Source: Hexactinellida sp. DTS-2022 (taxonomy: Eukaryota; Porifera; Hexactinellida). Taken from it: a stretch of 64,000 bases of DNA. The notes under the pieces are model-generated. The model searched no databases. It saw only the letters and a list, made by a program, of their open reading frames with translations, and had not been told where the DNA came from. The position numbers and the translations under genes were made by a program. This document shows, piece after piece, positions 22,177 through 32,840 of this stretch. The DNA lies in NCBI GenBank assembly GCA_028753945.1, contig JAPNXP010000015.1:3348001-3412000 (forward strand), given 5' to 3'. Every line of letters starts with the position of its first letter. The first letter of the stretch is position 1.

Positions 22177-25107
22177 CTATTTGTTCCATTTGTAGCTAGC
22201 ACTAAATGTCCTAATCTCCATAGGCCTTATTTCAATACTCAGTTCATCTCCCTTTGGAGGGTCATAAACCTGAGACCAGTCTTTCGAGTTTTGACCGTTA
22301 TTAGTCGCGAAATGTAGCCGCGAAATATCAGATAGTTTAACATTAGCACCCAGGCCTAACTCTACAACAGATATGATTGTAAAGTCCTTGAATATATTAT
22401 TTAGAGAGAGCGAAACAGTAGAATTATCTTCTGTATCTTCATACATGTGTTCCAAACGTAACAACAGAGTGTTATCAGAAGAATTATCGTGTGAGAATGT
22501 AAGCAAATGTATTTGTTGAGGCAGCTCAGCTGTTAAAGCTGAATATTCAAACATTTGCAGTCCACTCTTCGTCTGCTCAATATCCCCACTGAATGCTATA
22601 CTAGGTGACATCATTATTTCCTCACCTAACGATCTATGTCGCGTGTCTAAAACCGGTTTCAATATGAGATAATGTTTCCCGCGAATTATCAAGCCATCAC
22701 CGAACTGTCCCGTCTCATTAATAGGCTCACCCACACCTCGCCTGTCATCAACAAGCGTTCTCCTATGCACCATTAATTCCACACAACCGTCTGAAATACT
22801 CGCACCGCCCTGAGAGCGATCGTTTAGAATTACAAACTGTACACCTTTTGTTTGATCAACTAACGCAATGCGACTGTTGACAGGATAGTAGTTACCCGCT
22901 GTCGGCTCGGTTTGGTTTAATTTCCAAGTCGGTCTAAAGTTCCGCACTCGTTTCTGCATGCTACGCCCGTTCGCATCTGTGTACCACATACCTTGCGTTT
23001 CTAGCGTGGTACAGTAGCGAGATATTATCTCCTTACCAAGACCGTCTTTGAAAGGGATTGGACCTATTGTGTACTCGAATTCTACATAGTCATGTCCCTC
23101 GAATATACGTACCACCTGACTAACCCAGTTTGAATAGGTTTGTCTAACTTCGGTTACTATTTTACCTTCGTAATTAGAGAAAGTCGGTTTATTAGAGACG
23201 GTGAAAATATTACTTGAATTTGGCCGGAAAATGTAAGCACCAGAAGCTTGTTGGCTGTGTTTGTTGTTTCCAGTACTAGAGTTATACCAGAAGAAGTTCT
23301 GACTAACTTCTAAGGAAACTCCGCTTGTTAGATCACTCACGGATATTAGTTTGCCATCAGAAAATGTGACAGACATTTTATCATTCTTCATTATGAAAGA
23401 TTTAGAAGTTTGTTGTTTCGGTTTATAAATTTTTCTTGCTTTTCCCGCTTGTTTCAGTTCAAAACGTGTATACCCCATAGGCGGTAACTGTGCTATGAAA
23501 TTCAATTCATATTCCGCAGAACCCAACTTAGCAGCTAAAGATTTGGTGGCAGCAGAGACAGGGAATATATCTAGCTTAACATTATTCCTTTTTACATCTG
23601 TGAGCGTATAACCACTGTTATCCTTAACAGGGAGTCTAATGGGAATATTCCTAGCACGCGCCATTGGGTTGTACACTACAAACCAATAAGAAGAAGAATC
23701 CTGTATATGTACACAGGTAGATATGTTCAGATACTCACAGAATACGAACCTAAGCACTATAGTAGACGGCCCGTTTATAAGCGAATTCAAAGCTCCTTTC
23801 ATTAACGTTTGACACGAATCCTGTCCTATATGCAGTCTCAATGCATAGTCATCTGCTACGTGTTGTTTCTCAGTCCCAGACACAGCATCATGATGCTGCG
23901 CTACTCCCATAGCCTCTGCTAGCACTCTACTACCTGAACCCACCACTGGTTCGTAGAGATTTATACCGTACACAGGACGGTTAGCTAGGAACTCAAGGTG
24001 TCGACAGGATTGTAGGAATGCGTTTAGTTCTCGCACGTATCCTTTAAGCGCGGGTCTGGAAGTGAAATAGCCGGTCCAGAAACAGCTGGGACAATCCGCG
24101 TATGGGAAGAAATCATCGGTTTTAACCGTCCATTTTAAATTCGCGTCATAAAGTGCTTTTGTGAATTTAGAGGGTGTAGAGTAGAACGCTTTCACTCGCG
24201 AATCCTTGTTAACATATTTCATTAGCTTGTCCATGTTCTGGTACCAAATCCTAGCATTCATGTACTGGAAATCGGAACCCATAGTTAGCATTATGTCGTT
24301 GGTACGATGATGTTTCGCCTGCTCAAGGGTTAAATTTAGAAACAGTTTCACTCTCTCTTCGACGTTATTATCAAACAGCTCGGGATCATCTTGTATAGGG
24401 GGATCGCGACAGCCTATATCATAGCAGAACGAATCAGGAGGGCCATATTTAGTTTGGTAGAGCACACCGGTGAATATATTAGAGTTGGTGCCTAAAGTGT
24501 GTGAACCTTGCCACACCATTTGTAGTTCCTGCGCTTTTTCTCTTGCTTTGTAGTCTTGGTAGTCAATCCGCGCGAAAAAGAAGGAATCAAAACCGATCAT
24601 TGCATGGATACTCGCCTGTTCTGCGGAATGTCCGAACGGGTCGATATGCCAGGCCACAGTGGGGCGTGCGGCCTCACCGAATTCATCGCGAATAAATCTC
24701 AATCCTAACGACATTTGGTCGATAATGGCATTGTAATGCGTGCCCGCTTCATCATTCATGCACCAACCGCCATTAATGAACTCAAGCTGGCCAGTACTAA
24801 CAAGCTTTCTCACGTTAGTACGCATTATTTCATCTTGTTCCCTCCACCAACGCATAAAGAATGCAATTTCTACATAGATAAAGTGACGAGTGGAATCCAA
24901 CAACAATTCAGTTATGACCGAATCGAGAATATACCTCACGCCAGCCACTTGAATGCTCTCATTCGCTCCGTAGAAATACTGGTCGATAGTTTTAAGCCAG
25001 CCTACGTCATCGTGTGTATGCGGGACAAAGTGTATATTAACTTGTCCATCTCCAGTGGCAATATTAACCACGAATGCCAGTAACAAGAATATAACGCAAT
25101 GTTTCAT
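22177..25107 (-). CDS. MAN2B1: Lysosomal alpha-mannosidase, glycoside hydrolase family 38
   Basis: 976 residues, single exon, with a signal peptide (MKHCVIFLLLAFVVNIATG). The catalytic domain begins at once: HTHDDVGW supplies zinc ligands H32 and D34; AWHIDPFGHS supplies the nucleophile Asp (D156), also a zinc ligand; AQHHDAVSGT supplies the fourth ligand. The alpha-mannosidase middle and C-terminal beta-domains follow, with many NXS/T glycosylation sites. The length is close to mammalian MAN2B1 (about 1011). The role is lysosomal hydrolysis of alpha-linked mannose from N-glycan remnants. The lysosomal type (not Golgi) is supported by the cleavable signal peptide directly before the catalytic domain and by the lack of a stem. 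Confidence 0.95.
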   Translation of the reverse strand: MKHCVIFLLLAFVVNIATGDGQVNIHFVPHTHDDVGWLKTIDQYFYGANESIQVAGVRYILDSVITELLLDSTRHFIYVEIAFFMRWWREQDEIMRTNVRKLVSTGQLEFINGGWCMNDEAGTHYNAIIDQMSLGLRFIRDEFGEAARPTVAWHIDPFGHSAEQASIHAMIGFDSFFFARIDYQDYKAREKAQELQMVWQGSHTLGTNSNIFTGVLYQTKYGPPDSFCYDIGCRDPPIQDDPELFDNNVEERVKLFLNLTLEQAKHHRTNDIMLTMGSDFQYMNARIWYQNMDKLMKYVNKDSRVKAFYSTPSKFTKALYDANLKWTVKTDDFFPYADCPSCFWTGYFTSRPALKGYVRELNAFLQSCRHLEFLANRPVYGINLYEPVVGSGSRVLAEAMGVAQHHDAVSGTEKQHVADDYALRLHIGQDSCQTLMKGALNSLINGPSTIVLRFVFCEYLNISTCVHIQDSSSYWFVVYNPMARARNIPIRLPVKDNSGYTLTDVKRNNVKLDIFPVSAATKSLAAKLGSAEYELNFIAQLPPMGYTRFELKQAGKARKIYKPKQQTSKSFIMKNDKMSVTFSDGKLISVSDLTSGVSLEVSQNFFWYNSSTGNNKHSQQASGAYIFRPNSSNIFTVSNKPTFSNYEGKIVTEVRQTYSNWVSQVVRIFEGHDYVEFEYTIGPIPFKDGLGKEIISRYCTTLETQGMWYTDANGRSMQKRVRNFRPTWKLNQTEPTAGNYYPVNSRIALVDQTKGVQFVILNDRSQGGASISDGCVELMVHRRTLVDDRRGVGEPINETGQFGDGLIIRGKHYLILKPVLDTRHRSLGEEIMMSPSIAFSGDIEQTKSGLQMFEYSALTAELPQQIHLLTFSHDNSSDNTLLLRLEHMYEDTEDNSTVSLSLNNIFKDFTIISVVELGLGANVKLSDISRLHFATNNGQNSKDWSQVYDPPKGDELSIEIRPMEIRTFSASYKWNK

Positions 25108-25581
25108 TCCTCTGACAAACTAGCTTTATAATTAGAGAAGTTAAAAAAGTGTTTCAATTAATGAATTAATTATTAATATGTCACTAACTCGTGGGGATGT
25201 ATAGCGAAGATAAAAGTTATAATAACATAGGTTATAAGGGTATTTAGCAATGGATGTTATATGGCTCAACAAGTGGCTCGACAAATTGCTCAACAAGTTG
25301 CTCAATAACCAGAACTTATATTTCAAAAGGTTTTGTTTTTTTGTTCGAATTGATGGAGGAACTGGTAGGAGTTATAAACATGAAATTTGGTAGGGGTGGC
25401 TTATCTTGAAACAAGATTAAACATGTAAGAAAAATATCAAGATTTATCTCCCAAATTGTCACAAACCTTACTAAACAGTACCAATAGTATAATGATGTAA
25501 ATATCATGAATTGATGTGCGTGGAGTGTAAATATTGATAAATAATATAGTAAATACAGTAATAGAGATTACCTAAAGGTAT
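25108..25581. other. Intergenic with a small tandem repeat
   Basis: Promoter side of MAN2B1 and 3' side of CFAP61. At 25262-25310 there are about four imperfect copies of a 12-base unit (CAAGTTGCTCAA-like). The short minus-strand frames here (25141-25326, 25316-25507) have no supporting features. Confidence 0.45.
25262..25310. repeat. Short tandem repeat, 12-base unit
   Basis: About four imperfect copies of CTCAACAAGTGG, CTCGACAAATTG, CTCAACAAGTTG and CTCAATAACC. Confidence 0.6.
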
Positions 25582-28500
25582 TTATAAAGCGAGATTACTG
25601 TCCATACCGTGATTGCCTTTCGCGTACATTGGCAGGTGATAGAAGTTGTAGTTTAAATAATTCATCAGGTGTTTCCGTATTGTATCACGTGTCTGGGATT
25701 TCTCATACACTTGTTGGAGCTCCTTCATGTGAAGGTCTGTCATTTTCCAGTCTTTCGCTAAGACTTGGTGGACTTTATCTTGGAACGTATTTTCTGTGTC
25801 GGCATTAAGTGGTTGGGTTGCAAGAATCTGTTGTAATTCTTGTTTAAAATCTTCAAAACGGTCGTGAAAAACCGCGAGCAGAGAAGCTTCACGGAAAAAC
25901 TTAAAGAAATCGGTTATTTTACGTTTTTTGAACCGCGAATGCATGTTGTTCAATAGTTTCTCATGTATACCGTATAGAGCAATAATATTCTCCATTTCGA
26001 AGCTATTATTCGCCAAACAAGTGACCTGTGTTATATAACCAAATTCGTCCAATACAACTCTGAAATACCCGGAATCTTCTGCGGTTGTTACCAACTCTTT
26101 TAGAGGATTATACCTCGATTTATCCTCTGTTTTCAACTCGTCTGGAATAGGCTTGAAAATATCCAGATAGTAAGTAGACCCGGGTAATATGCACTGAATT
26201 ATTTTCGGTTTTGTAAATGTAGGAATCAGGTTTTGATCCTGTGTCTCAATAGGTTCTGCTTGAAGAGGGTCAAAGTTCTTTAAAACTTCAATCGCGAGTT
26301 TTTCACCGATTTCTCGACTGTTGTAATATTTTAGGCGCCAAGGATCACAATAATAACGCCTACTGAATTTTGTTAATGGCCCAGCTGCGTAAATTGACGG
26401 ATCATTCGTGTGAAAAGCGCGATCGATCACCAAACGTCCGTCATATACAAGGCATGCATCATTCATTGCTTTGAAAGCACACAAATTCACATCTTTCTCA
26501 CACAAATACACAAATATAGAATAACCAAAGGACAGTATCTCCTTTTCCTCTCCTATACCAGTCTCCACAATAACATTCCAAGAGTTCACCTCGGTATCCA
26601 TACAAACAAACTCCTTAAAAACAGCATTAATAACCTGTACACCCATTTGACTGCAAATTTCATCCATCTTCTTCTGAATGAACTTATTATTGAACGCATT
26701 ACCATTGTGTTTGTGTGGCGGAACTATAAACCTAATTCTGCCAGGCAGAATTCCATGCTCCAATACGAAATTTAAAATCGCATAACTCTCAATGGTATTT
26801 CCATATAGAACAATAAGTGAGTCTGAATCTGTTAATGGCCCTAATTGTTTTTCCAGCTGTTTCAAATCCTGTGCGTCGTTACAAGTTAATACAGGGTTTG
26901 TTACGTCACAATTCGGTGGCAACTGATATTGTTCACCACAACATAGAATTAAATTATCGTACGGTATACTCACATGGCTGCAGGTGGTTAAAGATTTACT
27001 TTCTCTGTCGATTTTAATAATCTCACCAACCACAATATTAACTACTGATCCTATACAGGTATCAACAAGTTCGTATGCCTGAATACATTGGTTATTCAAT
27101 AGCTGTTGATCTCTATGTGAGGGCAAACCTTTTCTAGAAACGAGTGTGATGTTATTGAATGTAAGATGCGACGAGTTGTAAAGTAGAAATTGTAGAAATG
27201 AGAGAGATACATCACTGGAGCCTACAACAACGATACGGTGGTTCACAGCTATTTTAGGCTCAAGTGTTAGTTTCCGGTTGAAATGGTACAACACACAGGG
27301 ATCCTGTTCAACAGTTATTTTAACAGAAGGAGAGTTATCACCTAAGTTATCATTCGGGTATATTATCTGTCTACGGGGCCTAACTGGTATCATGGCATTA
27401 ATGGCGGATAAAGCTGAATGGGAATCGTTATTCTTAATAGAATACGATGGGTAAAGCGGGTAATATAAACATGTTTTGTGTGATTGTCTTAATACCTCTT
27501 TAAGGATGAATTTAACGTGTCTATGGAAAACTGGGTTTATAATGCAGAAGTGTAAGTGACCGTGTTCATGTTGTTTATGGTAGTTGTAGTATATGAATTC
27601 TTCAATGTTGAATCTCGCACGTATATATTCAATTTCATGTTCTGTTCTTATAACGACAGCGCCAACCACTTGTGTGAGACATTTCGCGATAAAGAAGTAC
27701 AATGGTAATGCGCCTTGCGCAACTGGATCACAGTTTTGTGTTAAAAACCGCGAGAGATCTTCTAAAACACGTTCAGAAACATTCAAACCTGAAACTAAAA
27801 GCTTAACTCCTTCTGAATCGGATTCGCATGCTAAACTCACTGAAATGAAATCAAGAATTGAGCCTTTATGCAGAACATACAATTCGTGGTCGAAAGCCAT
27901 CCCTGGGTGTGGGTGAACTCGCGAAAACCCCTGTTGCAATAGCGGATGTTCTGGCACGAAATGCGGCTGTGTCAACACACAATAATCGTGTGTCGGCCAC
28001 AACTTAAACACGGACGGTAAAAAGTCGAGAGCTCTACTCTCAAACTTTTCATCCAAACAGAATAACTGTACAGAAAGTGCAGTCGGTTTCCCTTTGAAAA
28101 CACTGAGTCTCTCCCTGGCTCTATCCTTCTTCTCCACAATACTCTGAGTTAGCAAGGACTTCCTGCTTCGGTCTGAGGGCTCCTGGGTCCGTATTGTGCT
28201 CTGACTGCTAACTAGTGAGGTGCCCTCTGCCACGAATGATAGGCTAGCCTTAGTAGCTTGATCCACAGCAGTAGATTCCTAATATTAAGAGTAAAAATCT
28301 TTAGTTAATTCAATAGGATTGTATGTGGTCGTTCAAACGTTATAGTACGCTTTAAGTTGACCTATGTGTGACATTCCATCAATTTTTTTTAATGGTCAAA
28401 AGTGTGTGTAATTTTTGAGATTGTTCGTTACTTACGTTAGAACATGAACAGCACTTATAAGTCAGTTAGCTCACCTCGTATGTCCCTGTCTCAGACCCTG

Positions 28501-29842
28501 AGTCCAGAGAGACAGCTGACTCTCTCTCGCTGAGTCTGTTCAGCTCCCTGCTCTGCACCAGCTGACTGGCCAGAGACTTAGCGAGGCTCTGTTTAGACTC
28601 CTGAGATACGCTCCCTTTCTTCCCGCCCTGTATGCTGCTCTCAGATCCTGTCCCAGATCCTGTCCCAGATCCTGTCCCAGACTCCAGTTCTACTTCTCTA
28701 ACCTCGTCTTCAGGCGACGGCTTCCTCAATCCATGGTACGACTCAAGCATGAAGTTATCCTCCAACACCTCCACATTAATGCTACTGCTTATCCCCAGAA
28801 ACCCCACAGCGCGTCCCTCTACCTCAGCGACTAGAGACGACTTCTCGGGACCCCCGGTGACCAGCTCAGCGATGAAGTACTCCCCGTAAGTGGAGTGCAG
28901 CTGTTCTGTGTGACGTAGGAAGAGAGGGGAGAGATCGTCTGAGTCCTCTTCTCGCGCTTCTCGCACGTGGAGAGTAGGCAGTAGTTGGTGCCGCTCTGAG
29001 AGGTATATGTCTATGTTAGATTCCGCGCGTGTGTCTACTGCTTCCTCTGGAACTTCTGCGGCTTTTGCCACCTCTTCTGCGGATTTTGTCACCTCTTCTA
29101 GCACCTCAGGTTCCTGTTCAAACACCTCTCTCTCTGATTGTAAGCTCGGGTTAGAATCTGTTCCCTCATCACCAGTCTGAATAGGAGTATCTATAATAGG
29201 AATATCTGTCGTTTGAATATCAGCTGTATCAATTGCCTCGGTAGACTCAATTTCCTCTGCTATTTGTATCTTATCTATTCGCGTGAAGAACTGTGTGTAT
29301 AGGGATATAATGTGTTTGCCCTTGGGGAGTAGAAAGAACACATATTGCACAGAGGGCACCAAGTCGTAAGCTGTCCTCAGACACTCCCTCAGAGCCTCGT
29401 TCTTGATAACATCTTGGTACAGGAACAAACCCAGGAATAGCGAGTTGTAGGGGGTAGCCTTACCCCTCAGCTCGGGACAAGCCGCTATGAGCCAACCCTC
29501 CCAACTAGCGGAGTCTGCTCCGGGGATATTGTGCGGATAGTCGAAGAAAGCCGCGTGTGCGCACAGCCCCCCGTGCGGAAACGAGAGCGAGAGAGACAGA
29601 TTCGCGTGCTCCAACACGCGCAGTATGTCACAGCGGGGTCCGTAGTACGCCTGGGCCTGAGGACTGAGCAGCTTCTGAATAAGCTCTGCGTCGGAGGGCT
29701 CGGAGCGACGTATCTCCACGTGCTCAGCTCTGCTCTCTCTGCCAGGGGCGAGCAGGGGGGAGAAGGGACTAGCCGTCATGGTGGGGAGCGTAACCGCACT
29801 CCCGTCTAGGCCGGCAGTGTCTACGCGAGATACCGGGTGCAT
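25582..29842 (-). CDS. CFAP61: Cilia- and flagella-associated protein 61, two exons
   Basis: Exon 1 29842-28475 (phase 0, donor GTGAGC) and exon 2 28278-25582 (acceptor TATTAG) give about 1354 residues, a little longer than vertebrate CFAP61. Exon 1 carries two N-acetyltransferase-like segments (VEIRRSEPSDAELIQKLL; LHVREAREEDSDDLSPLF) separated by a low-complexity acidic linker. Exon 2 contains a Rossmann-type FAD/NAD fold: HRIVVVGSSDVSLSFLQFL, YDNLILCCGEQYQLPP, DPSIYAAGPLTKFSRRYY. CFAP61 assembles the calmodulin/spoke-associated complex at radial spoke 3 of motile cilia. Exon 1 is visibly GC-richer than its neighbours and includes a tandem 12-base repeat encoding a Gly-Ser-Gly-Thr run. The intron holds a PIF-like MITE. 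Confidence 0.92.
28325..28440. mobile_element. PIF/Harbinger-like MITE, copy H3 (CFAP61 intron)
   Basis: Left end TGGTCGTTCAAACGTTATAG matches the inverted ends of the copies at 30121-30254 and 47997-48143. The interior shares the TGTGTGACATTCCATC and AAAAGTGTGTG blocks with the 47997 copy. The right end is degenerate (GTTACTTACGTT). Confidence 0.6.
28646..28682. repeat. Tandem 12-base repeat inside CFAP61 exon 1
   Basis: Three perfect 12-base units (GATCCTGTCCCA) followed by a diverged one, coding in frame for repeated Gly-Thr-Gly-Ser on the minus strand. In-frame repeat length change would not break the protein. Confidence 0.85.
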
Positions 29843-30386
29843 TATAGAATAGCTAGTATGAGGAAATACTCACTATGTATGCAGTGTAATCTGTTTATAA
29901 CGGCCAGTTAGAATAGGAATAAATTCATTTGTTTATAACGGCCATTTTTGGCCAGTCCCTTGAATGGATGTTATAGACAGGTTCTAGTTTAACACGATAC
30001 AACTCCATGACATATTATTATTTGCCAATTGAGCAATCGCATTATGGAAACCACACTATAGTAACTTGGACAAACAATGGATATTTACCGAATTCTGGGA
30101 ATGAAGCCCTTACCAATTAAGGGGCCGTTCAAACGTTACGAAATGCAAAATAACGCTTTTTTAACCATTTTCAAAGACAAAAGGATGGTCTGTCATAACT
30201 CATAAGTACACATTGGTTATCCCTTGGAGAGTTACGTAACGTTTGAACGGCACCTACCAGCGCATAAAGCAAGAATAACATTTCCAATTCTAGCTTGATA
30301 TAACGGGTGTGATTAGCCGTATAAACTAACTTTAGAGCAAAAATTGAGAATAAAATAAATCATCTAATTAAAATTTTCCAGATAAG
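29843..30386. other. Intergenic between SUZ12 and CFAP61
   Basis: Contains the 5' side of CFAP61, a pair of direct repeats GTTTATAACGGCCA at about 29891 and 29931, and the complete PIF-like MITE at 30121-30254. No gene was seen. Confidence 0.5.
30121..30254. mobile_element. PIF/Harbinger-like MITE, copy H1
   Basis: 134 bp with near-perfect terminal inverted repeats of about 20 bases: left GGGGCCGTTCAAACGTTACG, right end reading GGTGCCGTTCAAACGTTACG on the other strand. The left flank is TAA; the right flank begins TAC. It is non-coding. The related copy at 47997 has matching TAA flanks, which suggests the 3-base target duplications of the PIF/Harbinger group. Confidence 0.8.
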
Positions 30387-32447
30387 TTAACTGTCAGTTA
30401 TTTCGGTAATTATAGATAAAGAGTTTTGTATTTCATCTAAAGTAATCAAGCCCTGATCAGATAGTTGAATGAGATGCGCTAAAAAGTTATTTGTAAGTGA
30501 TTTTTCGCGGATAATTTTCGCGTGTGTTTCCGCAAATGTAATGCATGCTTCTGCTATGTGACAATCGCCGACGATTTTTGACTGAATAACGTGTATATTC
30601 CATAACTTCATTATTTCTTTCTCTTGTTGATTCACATCAGTGAAATCGTTTATTAATTTCGTTGTTTGAGACAAAAGCCATTGATTATTATCGTCTTCTG
30701 AATCAGAATTAATTTCACTTGGGAGAATAGGATGACAAGTCCGTGAGTGAAAAAAAACGCGATCCATACCTAAATATTGTTGGCTATCATTATCGTAGGA
30801 AGTGATAAATTTCGCGATATCCTCTTTCCTCTCCACCCCTACTGGTGAGATATGTATTAAACTGCTGTACGGTTTTCTACGAATCGGGCCATATCTCCAA
30901 AGGGCTACTCCTTGCCTTCCTAACTCTTTCGGATCTCCCGAAAAAGAACCATCGTATTCACTGTTAACTCTCACGTCAACAACGGTTATACTATCGGAAG
31001 GAATGTACTTAAATTCAAGCCGCGGGTGAGTTGAATTGAGGTGTTGTAACAAGCTGAAATCGCGTGGACATACAATAGAACAAAGTGGGCACTCAAATCT
31101 AGAGTTTTGTTGAGTTTGTTGGTAAGTGTTGCTTTCGTATATGAAATTATATATCGTTGGTGTGTTTGTTATTGGGTCTATTTGTTCGCTTATAACTTGT
31201 TTGGTGGTGAATTTGGAATGTTTACGTATAGCGCGTTTAAGAGGGGTCGAAAAGTCGGTTAAATTTCGCGTAGTGGGTGCCTCGTGTGTCCAATAGAGAT
31301 TGAAACAAAGCGAATAACGAATAAAGTTCGTAGATTCTCTTTCATCAGAATATTCGTTTTCTGGCAAAGAAAAGTATATTTCGTATTTTCCCTTTTTTAA
31401 AAGACAATATTCACTTTTATTATTAAACAATCTCAGTTCTACGACATTGTTAAAGGATTTGGGACAAAGACTTAGTATCTTTTCAAGCAAAATATCTGTT
31501 TTCTGTTTGCCAAAGTTCTCCTTTCCTTTCGAGGCGGATTTGTTTTGTTTACTAACTCGCGGAGGTTTAGGGGAGTTTTTAGGACTACTAGCAATAACCG
31601 GCTTTTTATTCGTAGCTCGAGTGCGGTTATTAGCATAGGTGGTGGTGGAAAGTTTCGTTCTTTTCTGACTAGAATTTGGTTCTATATGTTTCCGCTTTTT
31701 GTAATTGGATTTTAATTTCTGCGTTGTTGCTTTCCCTGATTCAAACTTGGTTTTCTGTTTCGAATTAAGAGTTGGTGAATGGTCTATTCCAGCTGTTCCA
31801 TGTTTCCCACTTGACTTCACTACGGGTGAATTGGAATGTTGTAAACTAGTCTCGTTTTGATCGCAATAGAGATCTTCTAAAGAGTTTGCTTTTTTTATTG
31901 AGAATATCAGAGTTGTCTGTTGGAGGAGAGCGACTGAGTGAGATTTAATTTGCGTGAAAGGAAGAGTTATTAGCGGCGTTTCTCTGACACAATTAGAACT
32001 GTTCTGGGGTGGGAAAGAAAAGTTTTCTAAAGGAATAATTTCAAATTTAGCAGGTGATAATATTGGCCGTTTTAATTCAACAGTTAACTGCCAAACATCA
32101 CTCATTTGGTGATCGGATTGATTTGTAGCTGAAAAGTTATTAATTTCAATCTTCAAAGACGAATCAGAATTTATCTCCTTTTCGGTAACTTCGTTTTCGC
32201 TGAGACAGGAATCTATAATTTCAGCTAAGTTGAACTTTGACCTCGAAGTGACAGTTCTCGGGTTGTCATCTTTTTTTCGCATGTACGAAAGATTTCGGTT
32301 TAGAAAAATCGGTTGTTCCAAATATCGTTCTCTCAACACGCGATATATTTGCGCTGGCTTTTCAAACGAGTTTAAGAACTGTTCATAGTCTTTCTGTAAA
32401 TGTACGTGTAGCTTAGAATTAACATTATTGCTACCGGGAAACTCCAT
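30387..32447 (-). CDS. SUZ12: Polycomb repressive complex 2 subunit SUZ12
   Basis: 686 residues, single exon. Around residues 445-475 is a C2H2 zinc finger (CPLCSIVCPRDFSLLQHL then H-x4-H-type spacing). The C terminus is a VEFS box: DRVFFHSRTCHPILPSE, an acidic SDSEDDNNQWL, then DVNQQEKEIMKLWNIHV and a helical end. The N-terminal half has the SUZ12 pattern FEIIPLENFSFPP and a long basic low-complexity linker (KKPVIASSPKNSPKPPR). SUZ12 holds EZH2 and EED together and is required for H3K27 methylation. The overall order and length (human 739) agree well. The linker is lineage-specific. Confidence 0.93.
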   Translation of the reverse strand: MEFPGSNNVNSKLHVHLQKDYEQFLNSFEKPAQIYRVLRERYLEQPIFLNRNLSYMRKKDDNPRTVTSRSKFNLAEIIDSCLSENEVTEKEINSDSSLKIEINNFSATNQSDHQMSDVWQLTVELKRPILSPAKFEIIPLENFSFPPQNSSNCVRETPLITLPFTQIKSHSVALLQQTTLIFSIKKANSLEDLYCDQNETSLQHSNSPVVKSSGKHGTAGIDHSPTLNSKQKTKFESGKATTQKLKSNYKKRKHIEPNSSQKRTKLSTTTYANNRTRATNKKPVIASSPKNSPKPPRVSKQNKSASKGKENFGKQKTDILLEKILSLCPKSFNNVVELRLFNNKSEYCLLKKGKYEIYFSLPENEYSDERESTNFIRYSLCFNLYWTHEAPTTRNLTDFSTPLKRAIRKHSKFTTKQVISEQIDPITNTPTIYNFIYESNTYQQTQQNSRFECPLCSIVCPRDFSLLQHLNSTHPRLEFKYIPSDSITVVDVRVNSEYDGSFSGDPKELGRQGVALWRYGPIRRKPYSSLIHISPVGVERKEDIAKFITSYDNDSQQYLGMDRVFFHSRTCHPILPSEINSDSEDDNNQWLLSQTTKLINDFTDVNQQEKEIMKLWNIHVIQSKIVGDCHIAEACITFAETHAKIIREKSLTNNFLAHLIQLSDQGLITLDEIQNSLSIITEITDS

Positions 32448-32840
32448 TACTCAAGCGATTGTTTGAAATATAATTCCAAATGCTAATTTTTGAATCTAAA
32501 AATTGATATTTTGATTGTTAAACTACTACAGTAGAATTCGGTTATAACTTACACCCTCGGGAATGGAAATAAGTACAGTGGTATTCGCCTAATAGCAAGT
32601 CGCATTTTGCACGAAAATTGCTTGGTAGTTGGCGAACTTGCTATTAGAGGAACAAAATTAACAAAAAATACTAACCGAGTTTACTCTACATAGAAATACA
32701 TACTAACCTACAAACTAACCCAGGTATGTTAAAATCGAGTCAACTTTATATCAAAACTCAAATCTAATAATATATATAAATGAATGAATAAATAAATGAA
32801 TAAATAAAATGTTCACAAACAACGAACCTCAAACGATACG
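32448..32840. other. Intergenic between CYP4-type P450 and SUZ12
   Basis: AT-rich with a degenerate hairpin-forming repeat at 32576-32655. Tandem AATGAATAAATGAATAAAT near 32780-32805 lies near the expected P450 poly(A) site. Confidence 0.45.
32576..32655. mobile_element. Degenerate TA-flanked MITE
   Basis: Begins CAGTGGTATTCGCCTAATAG after TA. The right part reads CTCTAATAGCAAGTTCGCC on the opposite strand, so the arms are imperfect inverted copies. The right terminus is eroded. Confidence 0.45.
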
